From the NCBI GenBank assembly GCA_031553835.1, contig JAVBKX010000041.1:1-64000 (forward strand): 64,000 nucleotides of DNA, read 5' to 3'. Positions 1-8,626 of this stretch are shown in pieces. The notes below the pieces were generated by a model. It searched no databases and was not told the DNA's origin. It worked only from the letters and a program-made list of their open reading frames with translations. This stretch comes from JAVBKX01 sp031553835. GTDB lineage: Bacteria > Bacteroidota > Bacteroidia > Bacteroidales > Azobacteroidaceae. Position 1 is the stretch's first letter, and each line of letters begins with the position of its first letter. A program made the position numbers and the translations under genes.

Positions 1-401
1 ATAGCCAATATAGAAAGTACAAAAGAAACAATAAAAGCAAAATCCATTTCCCCCAACAAATCTTTTTTATTGTCGGGCCTGGCATATTCGATTTTATAAT
101 TTCCATCACGGGATGTAAGTACTTTGTAAGGCATTTTAGAATCTAATCCCTGCGAAAAAATACTTAACGGCGACGGCGGATGAACTCCTTCCGCTACAAT
201 ATAGGCATGTACATCCGTTTTATCGCGATAGGACTGCACTTCCTGTTGACAGTTTGACAATCGCTGGGAATAGTTTTTTACCGAAACATAAAAACTCAAC
301 GGGATAATGCAAACGCATAACGCCAATACTACCCAAAAACGAAAGTCAATGATTGCACCTTGAATTTCGCGAATAACCAGTGTCTTAAAAGGGCTTTCCA
401 T
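1..401 (-). CDS. ABC-2 type transporter permease, 5' part only
   Basis: The reading frame starts at ATG 401 and runs off the window edge, giving 133 residues (MESPFKTLVIREIQG...). An amphipathic start is followed by a hydrophobic segment at about residues 19-38 (FWVVLALCVCIIPLSFYV), then a soluble extracytoplasmic stretch and the start of a second membrane segment at about 122-133. This is the layout of ABC-2/DUF3526-type permeases, which have one membrane helix followed by a large periplasmic loop. The start lies 4 bases beyond the stop of the NEW3 protein, and a TolC-like gene lies further upstream, so all three probably form one exporter operon. The ATPase would lie outside the window. The family call rests on layout and context. 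Confidence 0.65.
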   Translation of the reverse strand, partial: MESPFKTLVIREIQGAIIDFRFWVVLALCVCIIPLSFYVSVKNYSQRLSNCQQEVQSYRDKTDVHAYIVAEGVHPPSPLSIFSQGLDSKMPYKVLTSRDGNYKIEYARPDNKKDLLGEMDFAFIVSFVLSILA

Positions 402-405
402 AATA

Positions 406-1884
406 TTATCTTTTACTCAATTTCATTCCAAACCAAATGATGCCACCAACTAATCCGAGTAATGCCAGGATTAATAAAATGGTTCCTAATATAGAAGTCG
501 CGGCATTGACCTGAATACGAACTGTTTTATCTTCCGTTTCCACTTTCCGGTTATCGGCCATCGCCTCTGTTTTGATTTTTACTTCCTGAGCGCCGACACC
601 ACCATCTTTCGGAGGAATAATTTGTATCTTCACTTGTATTTCTTTTTCCGGATCAAGCGATTTAATGACATCAGGAGCAATGACGGTTTGCCAACCCAAT
701 GGTTTTTCCGCACTGATCTTGATATTGTCCAACCGGCGGCTTCCCCCGTTGCGGACCGTAATATCCATCGAAACTTCTTCTCCTGCTGTAATTTCATGAT
801 ACAAACTATTGGCACGGACTTCAATTTTTCCTCTTCCCCGGGGAATGATTTCTAATTGTTCTTCCCCACTGATAGTCGCTTTTAATTCGGCCAATGAAAT
901 AGTGGAGAGATCTTTGCCTTCCAATTTTTGATATTCCGAATTAGTCAATGCCAGTACCTGAAAATGAATGGGTTTGTCGATCACAATTTGTTCGTCATCC
1001 CGGTCGGGCAAATATACCTGTAAAGATAATCTTTTCGTATTCACACCCTGGGCAAATTTGATTTGAGAAACTTTGCTTCCTCCGTCTGAAAAATCATACG
1101 TGATCTGCCTCGGTAAATTGATGATCACGAGGCGGTAAATGTCATCCGAAGTGGAAAAACGTTCCAAAACCAACTGGAAAGAAGCGCTCGAACTCAAATC
1201 GGCTTCCTGCGAAAATTGCATGGCGGCAATATCGATCACATTCGAACTGCCTCCTTTTTTGAGGTAAATATTTTTTTCGTCTTTTTTGTTGTTGTAATTC
1301 AGGGAAACAGTCAACGCGTCAGCATCTTTCAGCAATTCAAAATCCGCGGTACCTGTTTTTCCCAATTCAATGTATGGAATCCTGAATTCATATGGAGATC
1401 CGATAATGATTTTCGATTCGTTATCGACCAACGAGACATAAATATTGTATATTTTCCCGGAACGCATTTCGGGAGAAAACACATCAAAGTGTTCTTTAAA
1501 CTGACTCAGGTACTCTTCATTTCCCTCCAACGCGCTTTTCAGTGTTACTTTTACTTTCCGGTCGCCCCGTTCGTTTTGATATTTCACGGCTTGTTCGACA
1601 GTAATGTATGATTGTTGAGAAATCAATTTCAGAATCAATTTTTGGTAATCTACCTCCCGGCTCAACAATTCATTTTTCGAACGATTGTAATCATTCAGGG
1701 AAATGGCTTTTTCTTCATATAATTTCGTATCGTTTTCGTATTTCTGTTTAGCCACTTCATAATCGGCACGCACCTTTTTCAAGTCGAGCAACAACGCCGC
1801 TTCATTTTCACTCTGGGAAAAGCCGGCTGCAATTACAAGCCAGCAACAAAGGAATACGAAAATTGGTTTCAAAATTTTTATCAT
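406..1884 (-). CDS. NEW3-domain membrane-anchored protein of an ABC exporter operon
   Basis: This 492-residue protein has a signal peptide (about 1-23), a charged coiled-coil-like region (about 28-100) similar in style to the helical hairpins of TolC or adaptor proteins, then beta-rich segments. A NEW3-type domain lies at about 360-450 (ITAGEEVSMDITVRNGGS...LDNIKISAEKPLGW). One C-terminal membrane helix (about 463-487) ends in a basic KLSKR tail. The topology suggests a periplasmic body tethered to the inner membrane. Its place between tolC and the ABC permease suggests an accessory or adaptor role in export. NEW3 domains are known from secreted and membrane proteins, but their role in such operons is not established. 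Confidence 0.75.
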   Translation of the reverse strand: MIKILKPIFVFLCCWLVIAAGFSQSENEAALLLDLKKVRADYEVAKQKYENDTKLYEEKAISLNDYNRSKNELLSREVDYQKLILKLISQQSYITVEQAVKYQNERGDRKVKVTLKSALEGNEEYLSQFKEHFDVFSPEMRSGKIYNIYVSLVDNESKIIIGSPYEFRIPYIELGKTGTADFELLKDADALTVSLNYNNKKDEKNIYLKKGGSSNVIDIAAMQFSQEADLSSSASFQLVLERFSTSDDIYRLVIINLPRQITYDFSDGGSKVSQIKFAQGVNTKRLSLQVYLPDRDDEQIVIDKPIHFQVLALTNSEYQKLEGKDLSTISLAELKATISGEEQLEIIPRGRGKIEVRANSLYHEITAGEEVSMDITVRNGGSRRLDNIKISAEKPLGWQTVIAPDVIKSLDPEKEIQVKIQIIPPKDGGVGAQEVKIKTEAMADNRKVETEDKTVRIQVNAATSILGTILLILALLGLVGGIIWFGMKLSKR

Positions 1885-1920
1885 GTAATTCTTAATTTTT
1901 CATTGTTAATACTCTGCAAG

Positions 1921-1964
1921 GCCCCTCTCCTAACCTCTCCCCACAAGGGAGAGTCAGAGAGGAG
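1921..1964. repeat. Interspersed CCCCTCTCC-type repeat at the end of tolC
   Basis: A pyrimidine-rich tract (GCCCCTCTCCTAACCTC then TCCCC) is followed by a partly complementary purine-rich tract (AAGGGAGAG...AGAGAGGAG), so it can fold. This kind of sequence occurs as a dispersed intergenic repeat in many genomes. Here it supplies the stop codon and last residues of the TolC-like gene. Confidence 0.6.
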
Positions 1965-3471
1965 TATTTGCTTTATAACTTCTGTTATTCTCAAAATCAT
2001 ACATCGTTTTCCGGTTCAGATCCGCTACCGAAAGGCGATAGGAAATATACGAATCAATATACGCCAATTGTACCTGAGCCAACCGGTCTTGTTCGATCGA
2101 CAATTCCTGGCTGGTCATGTCGCCATTTTCAAACCGCAATTGGCTGATCCGGTAACTTTCAACAGCAACTTCCCGGTTGCGTTGATTGATCCGGAACCGT
2201 TTTTCTGTTTCATATACACTGCGAACAATTTTCCGGATCTCCGTCTCAATAGACCGTTTCGCATTGTCCAAATCTAATTTTTGTTGTTTCAGCCTTCTTT
2301 CTTCCCTTTGAACCAGGTTTTTGGATCGTCCCCAATCAGCAATCGGATACGAAAGCGTCAATATCACACCCCGGTTAGATGGACGATCCCCCATATTTTC
2401 AAACGAAGAACGGGTCAGATCGCCCAACGAACCATCTTCCACAGTACTCAATCCGGTAAAATTGTAATACGCCGAGATGTTCCCTTTAAATTCCCGTTCA
2501 CGTTTAGCCCGTTTCACTTCAATTTCCTGAAGTTGAATATTAATATCATTTTCCTGAACTTCCATCCGGTTGTGAATCGCCTCATCTATCGCTTTTTGCA
2601 TATCCACCAAAAATGCTTCGAATTCCATGTCGGCTTCCAATTCGATAGAATCACTCAAATCCAAACCAATCAATAATTTAAAATCATCATAAGACGCTTC
2701 CAATTTGCCCTGGCTTTCCATTAAACGTGATTCGTCTTGTCCAACCATAATTTCGGTAGTCAACATTTCTCCTTCCGGAAGATTGCCGGTTTCCATTTTC
2801 AATCTGGTAATCCGGCAGGCTTCTTTCGAATTGGCCAACCGGTCTTGATTGATCTGGTTTTCGAAAGCAGCGCGGTAAACCTGGTAAAACAAAGATGTTA
2901 CATTATAAATGATATCCATTTGCGCCCGCGTGTAATAGCAAACACTTTTCCGGTATCCCAATTCTGCCATTTTCATATTTTCCTTCAACCTATTCGCTGT
3001 AAATACCGGTTGATTGAATGACAACATAAACCGCGAATAGACTTGATTCTGATCCAATACTTCATTGTCTTGTTGAGAAAGCGTAGTCCGGTAATTCTCA
3101 TAATATATTTTGGAAGAAAGATCAAAATTCCCTCCTGTGGGCAACACATACATAAAGTTCATATTGCCTCCGGTTTTTAAGGAACCGGTTGAGTTATAAA
3201 CCGGTAAGCCATCTGTCTGGTAAATTTCCTGCACTCCTTCTTCCCATGACGGAGTGAAAAGGTTGAAATCTAAAAATGGCTTAAATTGGGCTTTTGTGTA
3301 AAGATATGAATAATGGGTCGCCTCCATATCTTCTTTATAATAATGAACTGTATAACTTTCGCCCAAAGCAATGGCAATAGCCTCGTCGAAAGTAATTTTC
3401 CGCAAATTTTGTGCATGGATAGCCCAGGTAAAACCGGTAAAAATGAATAATACGGGAATTATTTTACTCAT
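1954..3471 (-). CDS. TolC-family outer membrane channel
   Basis: This 505-residue protein has a signal peptide (about 1-20, cut after IHAQ) and two OEP-type halves (about 25-270 and 285-490) rich in heptad-like helices. Hallmark segments include ITFDEAIAIALGES near the N-terminus and SYRISQLRFENGDMTSQELS near the C-terminus. The length is normal for an outer-membrane efflux channel. It leads a minus-strand operon with the NEW3 protein and ABC permease, so it probably forms the outer-membrane exit duct of that exporter. The divergent kinase/NtrC-type pair and the sigma54-like promoter in front of it suggest signal-dependent expression. The last residues (TPL) come from a dispersed repeat. Confidence 0.88.
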   Translation of the reverse strand: MSKIIPVLFIFTGFTWAIHAQNLRKITFDEAIAIALGESYTVHYYKEDMEATHYSYLYTKAQFKPFLDFNLFTPSWEEGVQEIYQTDGLPVYNSTGSLKTGGNMNFMYVLPTGGNFDLSSKIYYENYRTTLSQQDNEVLDQNQVYSRFMLSFNQPVFTANRLKENMKMAELGYRKSVCYYTRAQMDIIYNVTSLFYQVYRAAFENQINQDRLANSKEACRITRLKMETGNLPEGEMLTTEIMVGQDESRLMESQGKLEASYDDFKLLIGLDLSDSIELEADMEFEAFLVDMQKAIDEAIHNRMEVQENDINIQLQEIEVKRAKREREFKGNISAYYNFTGLSTVEDGSLGDLTRSSFENMGDRPSNRGVILTLSYPIADWGRSKNLVQREERRLKQQKLDLDNAKRSIETEIRKIVRSVYETEKRFRINQRNREVAVESYRISQLRFENGDMTSQELSIEQDRLAQVQLAYIDSYISYRLSVADLNRKTMYDFENNRSYKANTPL

Positions 3472-3505
3472 ATTTATAAATTTTCAATCTCTTTTCATTA
3501 AATAA

Positions 3506-3522
3506 ACCAAAATTCGTACCAA
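3506..3522 (-). promoter_or_regulatory. Candidate sigma54 (-24/-12) promoter for the tolC operon
   Basis: On the minus strand this reads TTGGTACGAATTTTGGT against the sigma54 consensus TTGGCACGnnnnTTGCw. The GG at -24 and the 10-base gap to the -12 pair are right. The mismatches are T for C in the -24 block and GG instead of GC at -12. Predicted transcription start is near 3495, 24 bases before the tolC ATG. The divergent neighbour encodes an NtrC-type activator. Confidence 0.5.
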
Positions 3523-3593
3523 TTTTATAACTCATTAATAACTAATAAATTATAAAAAAACCAGAAATAATCACATTCGGAAATAATCGTAAA

Positions 3594-3624
3594 ATTACCC
3601 GAATCGAGTAAATTATTACCCGAA
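3594..3624. promoter_or_regulatory. Paired upstream activator boxes (ATTACCCGAA x2)
   Basis: Two identical 10-base direct repeats ATTACCCGAA begin at 3594 and 3615, 21 bases apart, about two helical turns. They lie about 100-130 bases upstream of the inferred start of the sigma54-type promoter, the usual distance for enhancer-binding-protein sites. They also sit just before the kinase gene and could mediate autoregulation. The rest of the 3472-3646 gap is AT-rich with no other clear signal. Confidence 0.45.
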
Positions 3625-3649
3625 AATCAAAAAAATGAAAATTTAAATG

Positions 3650-3657
3650 TATATTTG
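3650..3657 (+). promoter_or_regulatory. Bacteroidota -7 element TATATTTG for the kinase gene
   Basis: TATATTTG fits TAnnTTTG exactly. I see no good -33 TTTG at the usual distance. It overlaps the upstream ATG at 3647 and so supports a translation start at 3677 instead. Confidence 0.5.
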
Positions 3658-3676
3658 CGAACGAAACAAAAACTGT

Positions 3677-4975
3677 ATGCCACTCAAAAATCTAAAACAA
3701 CATCAACCGGAATTGTCGCAAATGTTGTCGGAATTCAACCGCTCATTAATGCTCATTGCGGACAAATCATTATTGATCGGAAATTTTATTGCCAAAATCA
3801 AACAAGTATTTCTTGTCGATCGGGTATTCGTATTTTTATTGGACGAAAATACCGGAAAATATAAATTACAAAATCCGGATGAAAAAAAATCCATCACTTT
3901 CCATGCGAAAGACCGGCTAATTAATTGGCTGGCCATTAACGACAAAGAACTGATAATTTCCCAAAATAGAGATATAGTCGAATATCTGTCGCCGGAAGAA
4001 CAAGACAAACTAATTCAATTACAAGCCGAATTGATTTATCCATTGAAAGTCATGAATCATATCAGCGGAACCGTTTGCTTAGGAAGGAAAAACGATGATA
4101 TGCCCTTTCAGGCGGAAGAAATTGAATCTTTATCCCTCATTTTCAACCAGGCGGCTTTTGCTATTGAACACGCTTCATTATACGAATTGCAAAAAGATCG
4201 CATTCGAAAAATGTACCGTACCGACCGGTTGGCCACATTGGGAGAATTAGCCGCCGGAGCCGCCCACGAAATACGCAATCCTTTGACCTCCATTCGAAGT
4301 ACAATCCAATATTTAGCCAAAGATTTCAGTAACGATCCGGGCAAATCCGAGATGATTGCAGAAGTAATCAATGAAGTGGAACGTATCAATAAAATTTTGC
4401 AGGGATTACTTTCGTTTGCCCGACCTTCGCATTTGAATGTATCGGCAATCAACCTCGAATCATTGATCAATCAGGTTCTCTTGTTGCTGACTTCTTCGAT
4501 CAGGAAGCATCATATCGATGTGCAATTTGAATATTTCACTGAAGATACGTCCATTCAAGGCGACATGGAACAATTGAAACAGGTTTTCCTCAATATTTTC
4601 CTCAATGCAATCGAAGCCATGTCTGAAAATCCGGAAGGACAACCTCGCATATTGATCATCAGCATTGAAAAAGGAATCGCTATTGATGCCATTAAACATA
4701 ATCTTATCATCAACATAGAAGATTCGGGCAAAGGCATTGATGCAAAAAACCTTGAAAATATATTCAATCCTTTCTTTACAACAAAAGAGGAAGGTACCGG
4801 ATTGGGATTAGCCATTTCTTATGGTATCATTAATCGTCATGAAGGGGAAATTGAAGTAACCAGCGAAATCGGTAAAGGAAGTTGTATCCGGATAAAATTA
4901 CCGCAATTCTCCACTCTCAACTATAACAACGTCAACTATGTCACAAAAAAAAGGGAAAATTTTGATTGCAGATGA
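3677..4975 (+). CDS. GAF-domain sensor histidine kinase (NtrB-like partner)
   Basis: The protein has 432 residues from ATG 3677. An in-frame ATG at 3647 overlaps a TATATTTG promoter element and is less likely. The order is a GAF-like sensory domain (about 15-165), HisKA with phospho-acceptor His197 in AAHEIRNPL, then HATPase_c with an N box (NIFLNAIEAM), G1 (DSGKGID) and G2 (GTGLGLAI). No membrane helix is seen, so it should sense a cytoplasmic signal or work through a partner. Its end overlaps the NtrC-type regulator by 38 bases, so the two are a translationally linked pair. The last residues are encoded by a short interspersed repeat (about 4909-4925). Confidence 0.88.
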   Translation: MPLKNLKQHQPELSQMLSEFNRSLMLIADKSLLIGNFIAKIKQVFLVDRVFVFLLDENTGKYKLQNPDEKKSITFHAKDRLINWLAINDKELIISQNRDIVEYLSPEEQDKLIQLQAELIYPLKVMNHISGTVCLGRKNDDMPFQAEEIESLSLIFNQAAFAIEHASLYELQKDRIRKMYRTDRLATLGELAAGAAHEIRNPLTSIRSTIQYLAKDFSNDPGKSEMIAEVINEVERINKILQGLLSFARPSHLNVSAINLESLINQVLLLLTSSIRKHHIDVQFEYFTEDTSIQGDMEQLKQVFLNIFLNAIEAMSENPEGQPRILIISIEKGIAIDAIKHNLIINIEDSGKGIDAKNLENIFNPFFTTKEEGTGLGLAISYGIINRHEGEIEVTSEIGKGSCIRIKLPQFSTLNYNNVNYVTKKRENFDCR

Positions 4976-6308
4976 TGAACCGGGCATTCGCCGGATGATC
5001 AGTTTACTACTCGAAGAAGAAGGCTATAAAGTCAAAGCAGTGGAAAATGGGCAGGAAGTTGTGGACGCCTTGTTCCGGTTTCAGCCCGACCTTATCTTGT
5101 TGGATCAACAAATGCCGGTATTGACAGGAGTAGAAGCGTTGGAGAAAATTAAAACGCTTAACCCTGAGCAAACGGTTATTTTTATCACTGCTTTCGGTTC
5201 CATTTCATTAGCAGTGGATGCTGTAAGAAAAGGAGCATACGACTTCATTGAAAAACCTTTTGACAACGATCATTTGATTCTCAGGATAAATCGCGCCATC
5301 GAACATTGCCGGCTGAAAAATGAAATTACTTTGTTGAAAAGGCAACTTTCTATGCCTCAGGATAATATTATTGGAGAATCTTCTGCACTGAAACAACTCC
5401 TGGCACAAATCAACCGGGTAGCGGAAACGGATGCTACTGTGTTGATTTGCGGCGAAAGCGGAACGGGCAAAGAACTGATTGCTAAAACTTTACACGCTAA
5501 TAGCCTCCGTTCGGACAAACCATTCATTGCCGTCAATTGTGGAGCCATTCCTCTGGCTTTAATGGAAAGCGAATTGTTTGGACACGAAAAAGGCGCTTTT
5601 ACTGATGCCAAAGAATCGCGGATCGGCATTTTTGAACAAGCAAACGGCGGAATCCTTTTTCTGGACGAAATCGGCGAACTACCCATTGATGCCCAGGTCA
5701 AATTATTACGGGTGCTGGAAGACCGGAAAGTAACCCGGGTTGGAGGAACAAAAGCAATTCCTGTCGATGTGCGTATTGTGGCTGCAACCAACCGGAACTT
5801 AGAAGAAGAGGTCATCAAAGGTAATTTTCGCCTGGATTTATTATACCGGTTAAATGTTTTCGTGGCGCATATTCCTCCGCTTCGCGAACGAAAAGGAGAC
5901 ATTCCATTGCTGATCGATTTTTTTATCAATAAATACAACCGGGCCTTAAATATGAAAACTTTGTCCATTACACGGGAAGCTATGAAAATTATTATGGATT
6001 ACAACTGGCCGGGAAATATCCGTGATTTGGAAAATGCCATACAAAGTGCAATGATTTTATCTCCCAACGGAATTATTCGTTCCGAACATTTGCCTTTACG
6101 TGTTAAAGGGTACCCACAAGCTCCATCAGGTACCGCCAATGATATTATGGATAATGGAATCAAAGAGATGAATGCTCAGATAGAAAGAGAATTGCTATTG
6201 GAAGCATTGAAAAAACATAACTTTAACCGCACTTTAACCGCCGCTGCATTGAACATCAGCCGCAAAACGTTGTTTAATAAAATGAAACGCCATGGAATAG
6301 GTATTTGA
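4938..6308 (+). CDS. NtrC-type sigma54-dependent response regulator
   Basis: The 456-residue protein has three domains. The receiver has phospho-acceptor Asp56 in LILLDQQMP. The AAA+ sigma54-activation domain has Walker A GESGTGKE, the sigma54-contacting loop GAFTDA, Walker B ILFLDEIGEL and a sensor segment RLDLLYRLNVF. A C-terminal Fis-type helix-turn-helix ends in LNISRKTLFNKMKRHGIG. It should be phosphorylated by the overlapping kinase and then remodel sigma54 polymerase. The likely target is the divergent tolC operon, which carries a sigma54-like promoter and paired boxes, though copA just downstream may be co-transcribed. All catalytic motifs look intact. Confidence 0.93.
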   Translation: MSQKKGKILIADDEPGIRRMISLLLEEEGYKVKAVENGQEVVDALFRFQPDLILLDQQMPVLTGVEALEKIKTLNPEQTVIFITAFGSISLAVDAVRKGAYDFIEKPFDNDHLILRINRAIEHCRLKNEITLLKRQLSMPQDNIIGESSALKQLLAQINRVAETDATVLICGESGTGKELIAKTLHANSLRSDKPFIAVNCGAIPLALMESELFGHEKGAFTDAKESRIGIFEQANGGILFLDEIGELPIDAQVKLLRVLEDRKVTRVGGTKAIPVDVRIVAATNRNLEEEVIKGNFRLDLLYRLNVFVAHIPPLRERKGDIPLLIDFFINKYNRALNMKTLSITREAMKIIMDYNWPGNIRDLENAIQSAMILSPNGIIRSEHLPLRVKGYPQAPSGTANDIMDNGIKEMNAQIERELLLEALKKHNFNRTLTAAALNISRKTLFNKMKRHGIGI

Positions 6309-6332
6309 GTGGAGAATTGAGAGTGGAGAATT
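6309..6332. repeat. Short GAGAGTGGAGAATT-type repeat between regulator and copA
   Basis: The gap is almost wholly GTGGAGAATTGAGAGTGGAGAATT, two copies of a GTGGAGAATT unit. Related tracts lie at about 4909-4925 in reverse and 59011-59036. It probably provides the purine-rich ribosome-binding region of copA. Confidence 0.6.
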
Positions 6333-8543
6333 ATGAGAGAGAATAGCATTATAAAACAATCTTTCCCTGTAACGGGTATGGGGTGCGCTGCTTGTGCAGC
6401 TACAATAGAAAAAACGCTGAATGATCAGGAAGGGATAATTCAGGCAGGAGTGAACTACGCAACAGCCATAGCATCCATAGAATACAATTCTGACTTAGTA
6501 TCTCTGCAAAATATGAGGGATGCTGTACAGCGTGCGGGATATGATTTGATCATTGATCTCAATGAAAATACAACAGACGAACTGGAAAAAATCCACGCCG
6601 ACAAATACCAGAAATTAAAACAACGTACCATTTGGGCTATTGTGCTCAGCATTCCCACAGTCCTTATCGGCATGTTTTTCATGAATATGCCTTATGCTAA
6701 TGAAGTGATGTGTCTATTATCGACACCGGTCATATTTTGGCTGGGACGTAGTTTCTTCATCAATGCCTGGAAACAGCTTCGGCACAAGTCGGCCAATATG
6801 GATACTTTGGTGGCGCTTAGCACAGGGATCGCCTATTTTTTCAGTCTTTTCAATATCCTGGCGCCCGAATTCTGGCTATCACACGGCATCCATCCCCATG
6901 TCTATTTTGAAGCTGCCAGCGTAATTATCGCATTCATTTTATTAGGAAAATTATTAGAAGAAAAGGCCAAAGGCAATACATCTTCTGCCATAAAAAAATT
7001 AATGGGACTTCAACCTAAAACCGTCACCGTGCTTATCGATAACGGCCAATCTATTGAAATGCCTGTACAACAAATTCAGCCGGGACATATCATTATCGTA
7101 AAACCAGGCGAAAAGATTGCGGTCGATGGACAAGTCATGGAAGGCAGTTCGTATGTCGATGAAAGTATGTTGAGCGGCGAACCTATTCCTGTACTTAAAA
7201 ATGAAAATGAAAAAGTTTTTGCCGGAACAATCAATCAAAAAGGCAGTTTTCGTTTCAGAGCAGAGAAAGTAGGCGAACAAACGCTACTGGCACAAATCAT
7301 CAAAATGACGCAGGAAGCACAAGGAAGTAAAGCGCCTGTGCAAAAATTAGTCGATAAAATTGCCGGAATTTTTGTCCCGGTGATTATTGGCATTGCCATT
7401 CTTTCTTTTTTACTCTGGCTTATACTCGACTCTTCCAATGGATTGACACATGGACTGTTGTCCATGATTACCGTACTGATCATCGCTTGTCCGTGCGCAT
7501 TGGGGTTGGCCACTCCTACCGCCATTATGGTCGGCATCGGAAAAGGCGCCGAAAACGGCATTCTGATTAAAGATGCCCAAAGTCTCGAAATGGCGCAAAA
7601 GACAGACACAATCGTTCTCGACAAAACAGGCACCATCACAGAAGGAAAACCAACTGTTACCAAAATAATATGGCACAATGACAATAATAGCCTGAAAGGC
7701 ATTTTATATCATCTGGAAAAATTATCGGAGCACCCTTTGGCCCAAGCTATCGTCAATCATTTTGAAAATCTTCCCACAGTCAGGCTGGATCAGTTCGAAA
7801 GCGTTACCGGCAAAGGAGTCAAAGCCTGCTTGGACGGAGTAACATATCTGGCAGGAAACAAAAAATTAATGAATGAGAATAACATTGTGATTCATGAAAA
7901 TTTAGAAAATGAAGCCACTCGATTAGCTGAAGAATCCAACACCATTATCTGGTTTGCCGGTAAAGGAAAAGCCGTAGCCGTAGCTGCCATTGCCGATCAA
8001 ATAAAAGAATCGTCTGTTGAAGCCATTAAACAACTGCATCAAACCGGTATCGCAACATACATGCTGACAGGAGATAACGAGTCCGCCGCAAAAACAATCG
8101 CCGCAAAAACAGGAATTTCTCATTATAAATCGGAAATGCTTCCCCATGAAAAGGCAGAATTCATCAAAATATTGCAATCCGCAGGAAAAAAAGTAGCAAT
8201 GGCCGGTGATGGAATTAACGATAGCGCCGCATTGGCCCAAGCCGATCTCAGTATTGCGATGGGAAAAGGTAATGATATTGCCATGGATGTCGCACAAATG
8301 ACAATCATTTCCTCTAATCTGACAAAAATTCCGGAAGCAATCCGATTGTCGAAACTAACAGTCAGTACTATCAAACAAAATCTGTTTTGGGCATTTTTTT
8401 ACAACCTGATCGGCATTCCTATCGCTGCGGGGATATTGTATCCAATCAATGGATTTCTCCTGAATCCGATGATTGCCGGGGCTGCTATGGCGCTCAGCAG
8501 TGTGAGCGTCGTGACCAATAGTTTGTGGCTGAAACGAAAATAG
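6333..8543 (+). CDS. copA: Copper-translocating P1B-type ATPase
   Basis: The 736-residue protein has one N-terminal heavy-metal-associated domain (GMGCAACAAT, CxxC), the eight-helix P1B layout, an actuator TGES-equivalent (LSGEP), the transmembrane metal site CPC (Cys386-Pro-Cys388), phosphorylated Asp430 in DKTGTITEG, the HP motif (SEHPL), the nucleotide-domain MLTGDN and hinge GDGINDS. CPC with CxxC marks the Cu+ subgroup (P1B-1), so it should export copper from the cytoplasm. It lies 24 bases after the sigma54 regulator and may share its transcript, hinting that the two-component pair responds to metal or envelope stress. Length is near the family norm. Confidence 0.92.
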   Translation: MRENSIIKQSFPVTGMGCAACAATIEKTLNDQEGIIQAGVNYATAIASIEYNSDLVSLQNMRDAVQRAGYDLIIDLNENTTDELEKIHADKYQKLKQRTIWAIVLSIPTVLIGMFFMNMPYANEVMCLLSTPVIFWLGRSFFINAWKQLRHKSANMDTLVALSTGIAYFFSLFNILAPEFWLSHGIHPHVYFEAASVIIAFILLGKLLEEKAKGNTSSAIKKLMGLQPKTVTVLIDNGQSIEMPVQQIQPGHIIIVKPGEKIAVDGQVMEGSSYVDESMLSGEPIPVLKNENEKVFAGTINQKGSFRFRAEKVGEQTLLAQIIKMTQEAQGSKAPVQKLVDKIAGIFVPVIIGIAILSFLLWLILDSSNGLTHGLLSMITVLIIACPCALGLATPTAIMVGIGKGAENGILIKDAQSLEMAQKTDTIVLDKTGTITEGKPTVTKIIWHNDNNSLKGILYHLEKLSEHPLAQAIVNHFENLPTVRLDQFESVTGKGVKACLDGVTYLAGNKKLMNENNIVIHENLENEATRLAEESNTIIWFAGKGKAVAVAAIADQIKESSVEAIKQLHQTGIATYMLTGDNESAAKTIAAKTGISHYKSEMLPHEKAEFIKILQSAGKKVAMAGDGINDSAALAQADLSIAMGKGNDIAMDVAQMTIISSNLTKIPEAIRLSKLTVSTIKQNLFWAFFYNLIGIPIAAGILYPINGFLLNPMIAGAAMALSSVSVVTNSLWLKRK

Positions 8544-8592
8544 CCCTTGTTGTAAAATCAATGATTTTATAAATTAGTCCGAAAATAAACGG

Positions 8593-8600
8593 TATTTTTG
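8593..8600 (+). promoter_or_regulatory. -7 element TATTTTTG for the IMPase-family gene
   Basis: TATTTTTG fits TAnnTTTG and lies 26 bases before ATG 8627. It overlaps a GTG at 8600 that would otherwise look like a start. No convincing -33 element is visible. Confidence 0.5.
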
Positions 8601-8626
8601 TGCCGTCATTCAAAAATATTAAATTC

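Noticed and set aside
5357..5968. 203-codon open frame on the minus strand
   Set aside because: It is antisense to the conserved AAA+ domain of the sigma54 activator and its composition (many serine and arginine residues) is typical of a shadow frame.
8551..8569. Possible terminator after copA
   Set aside because: TAAAATCA/TGATTTTA is a stem of almost only A-T pairs with a one-base loop, too weak to call.
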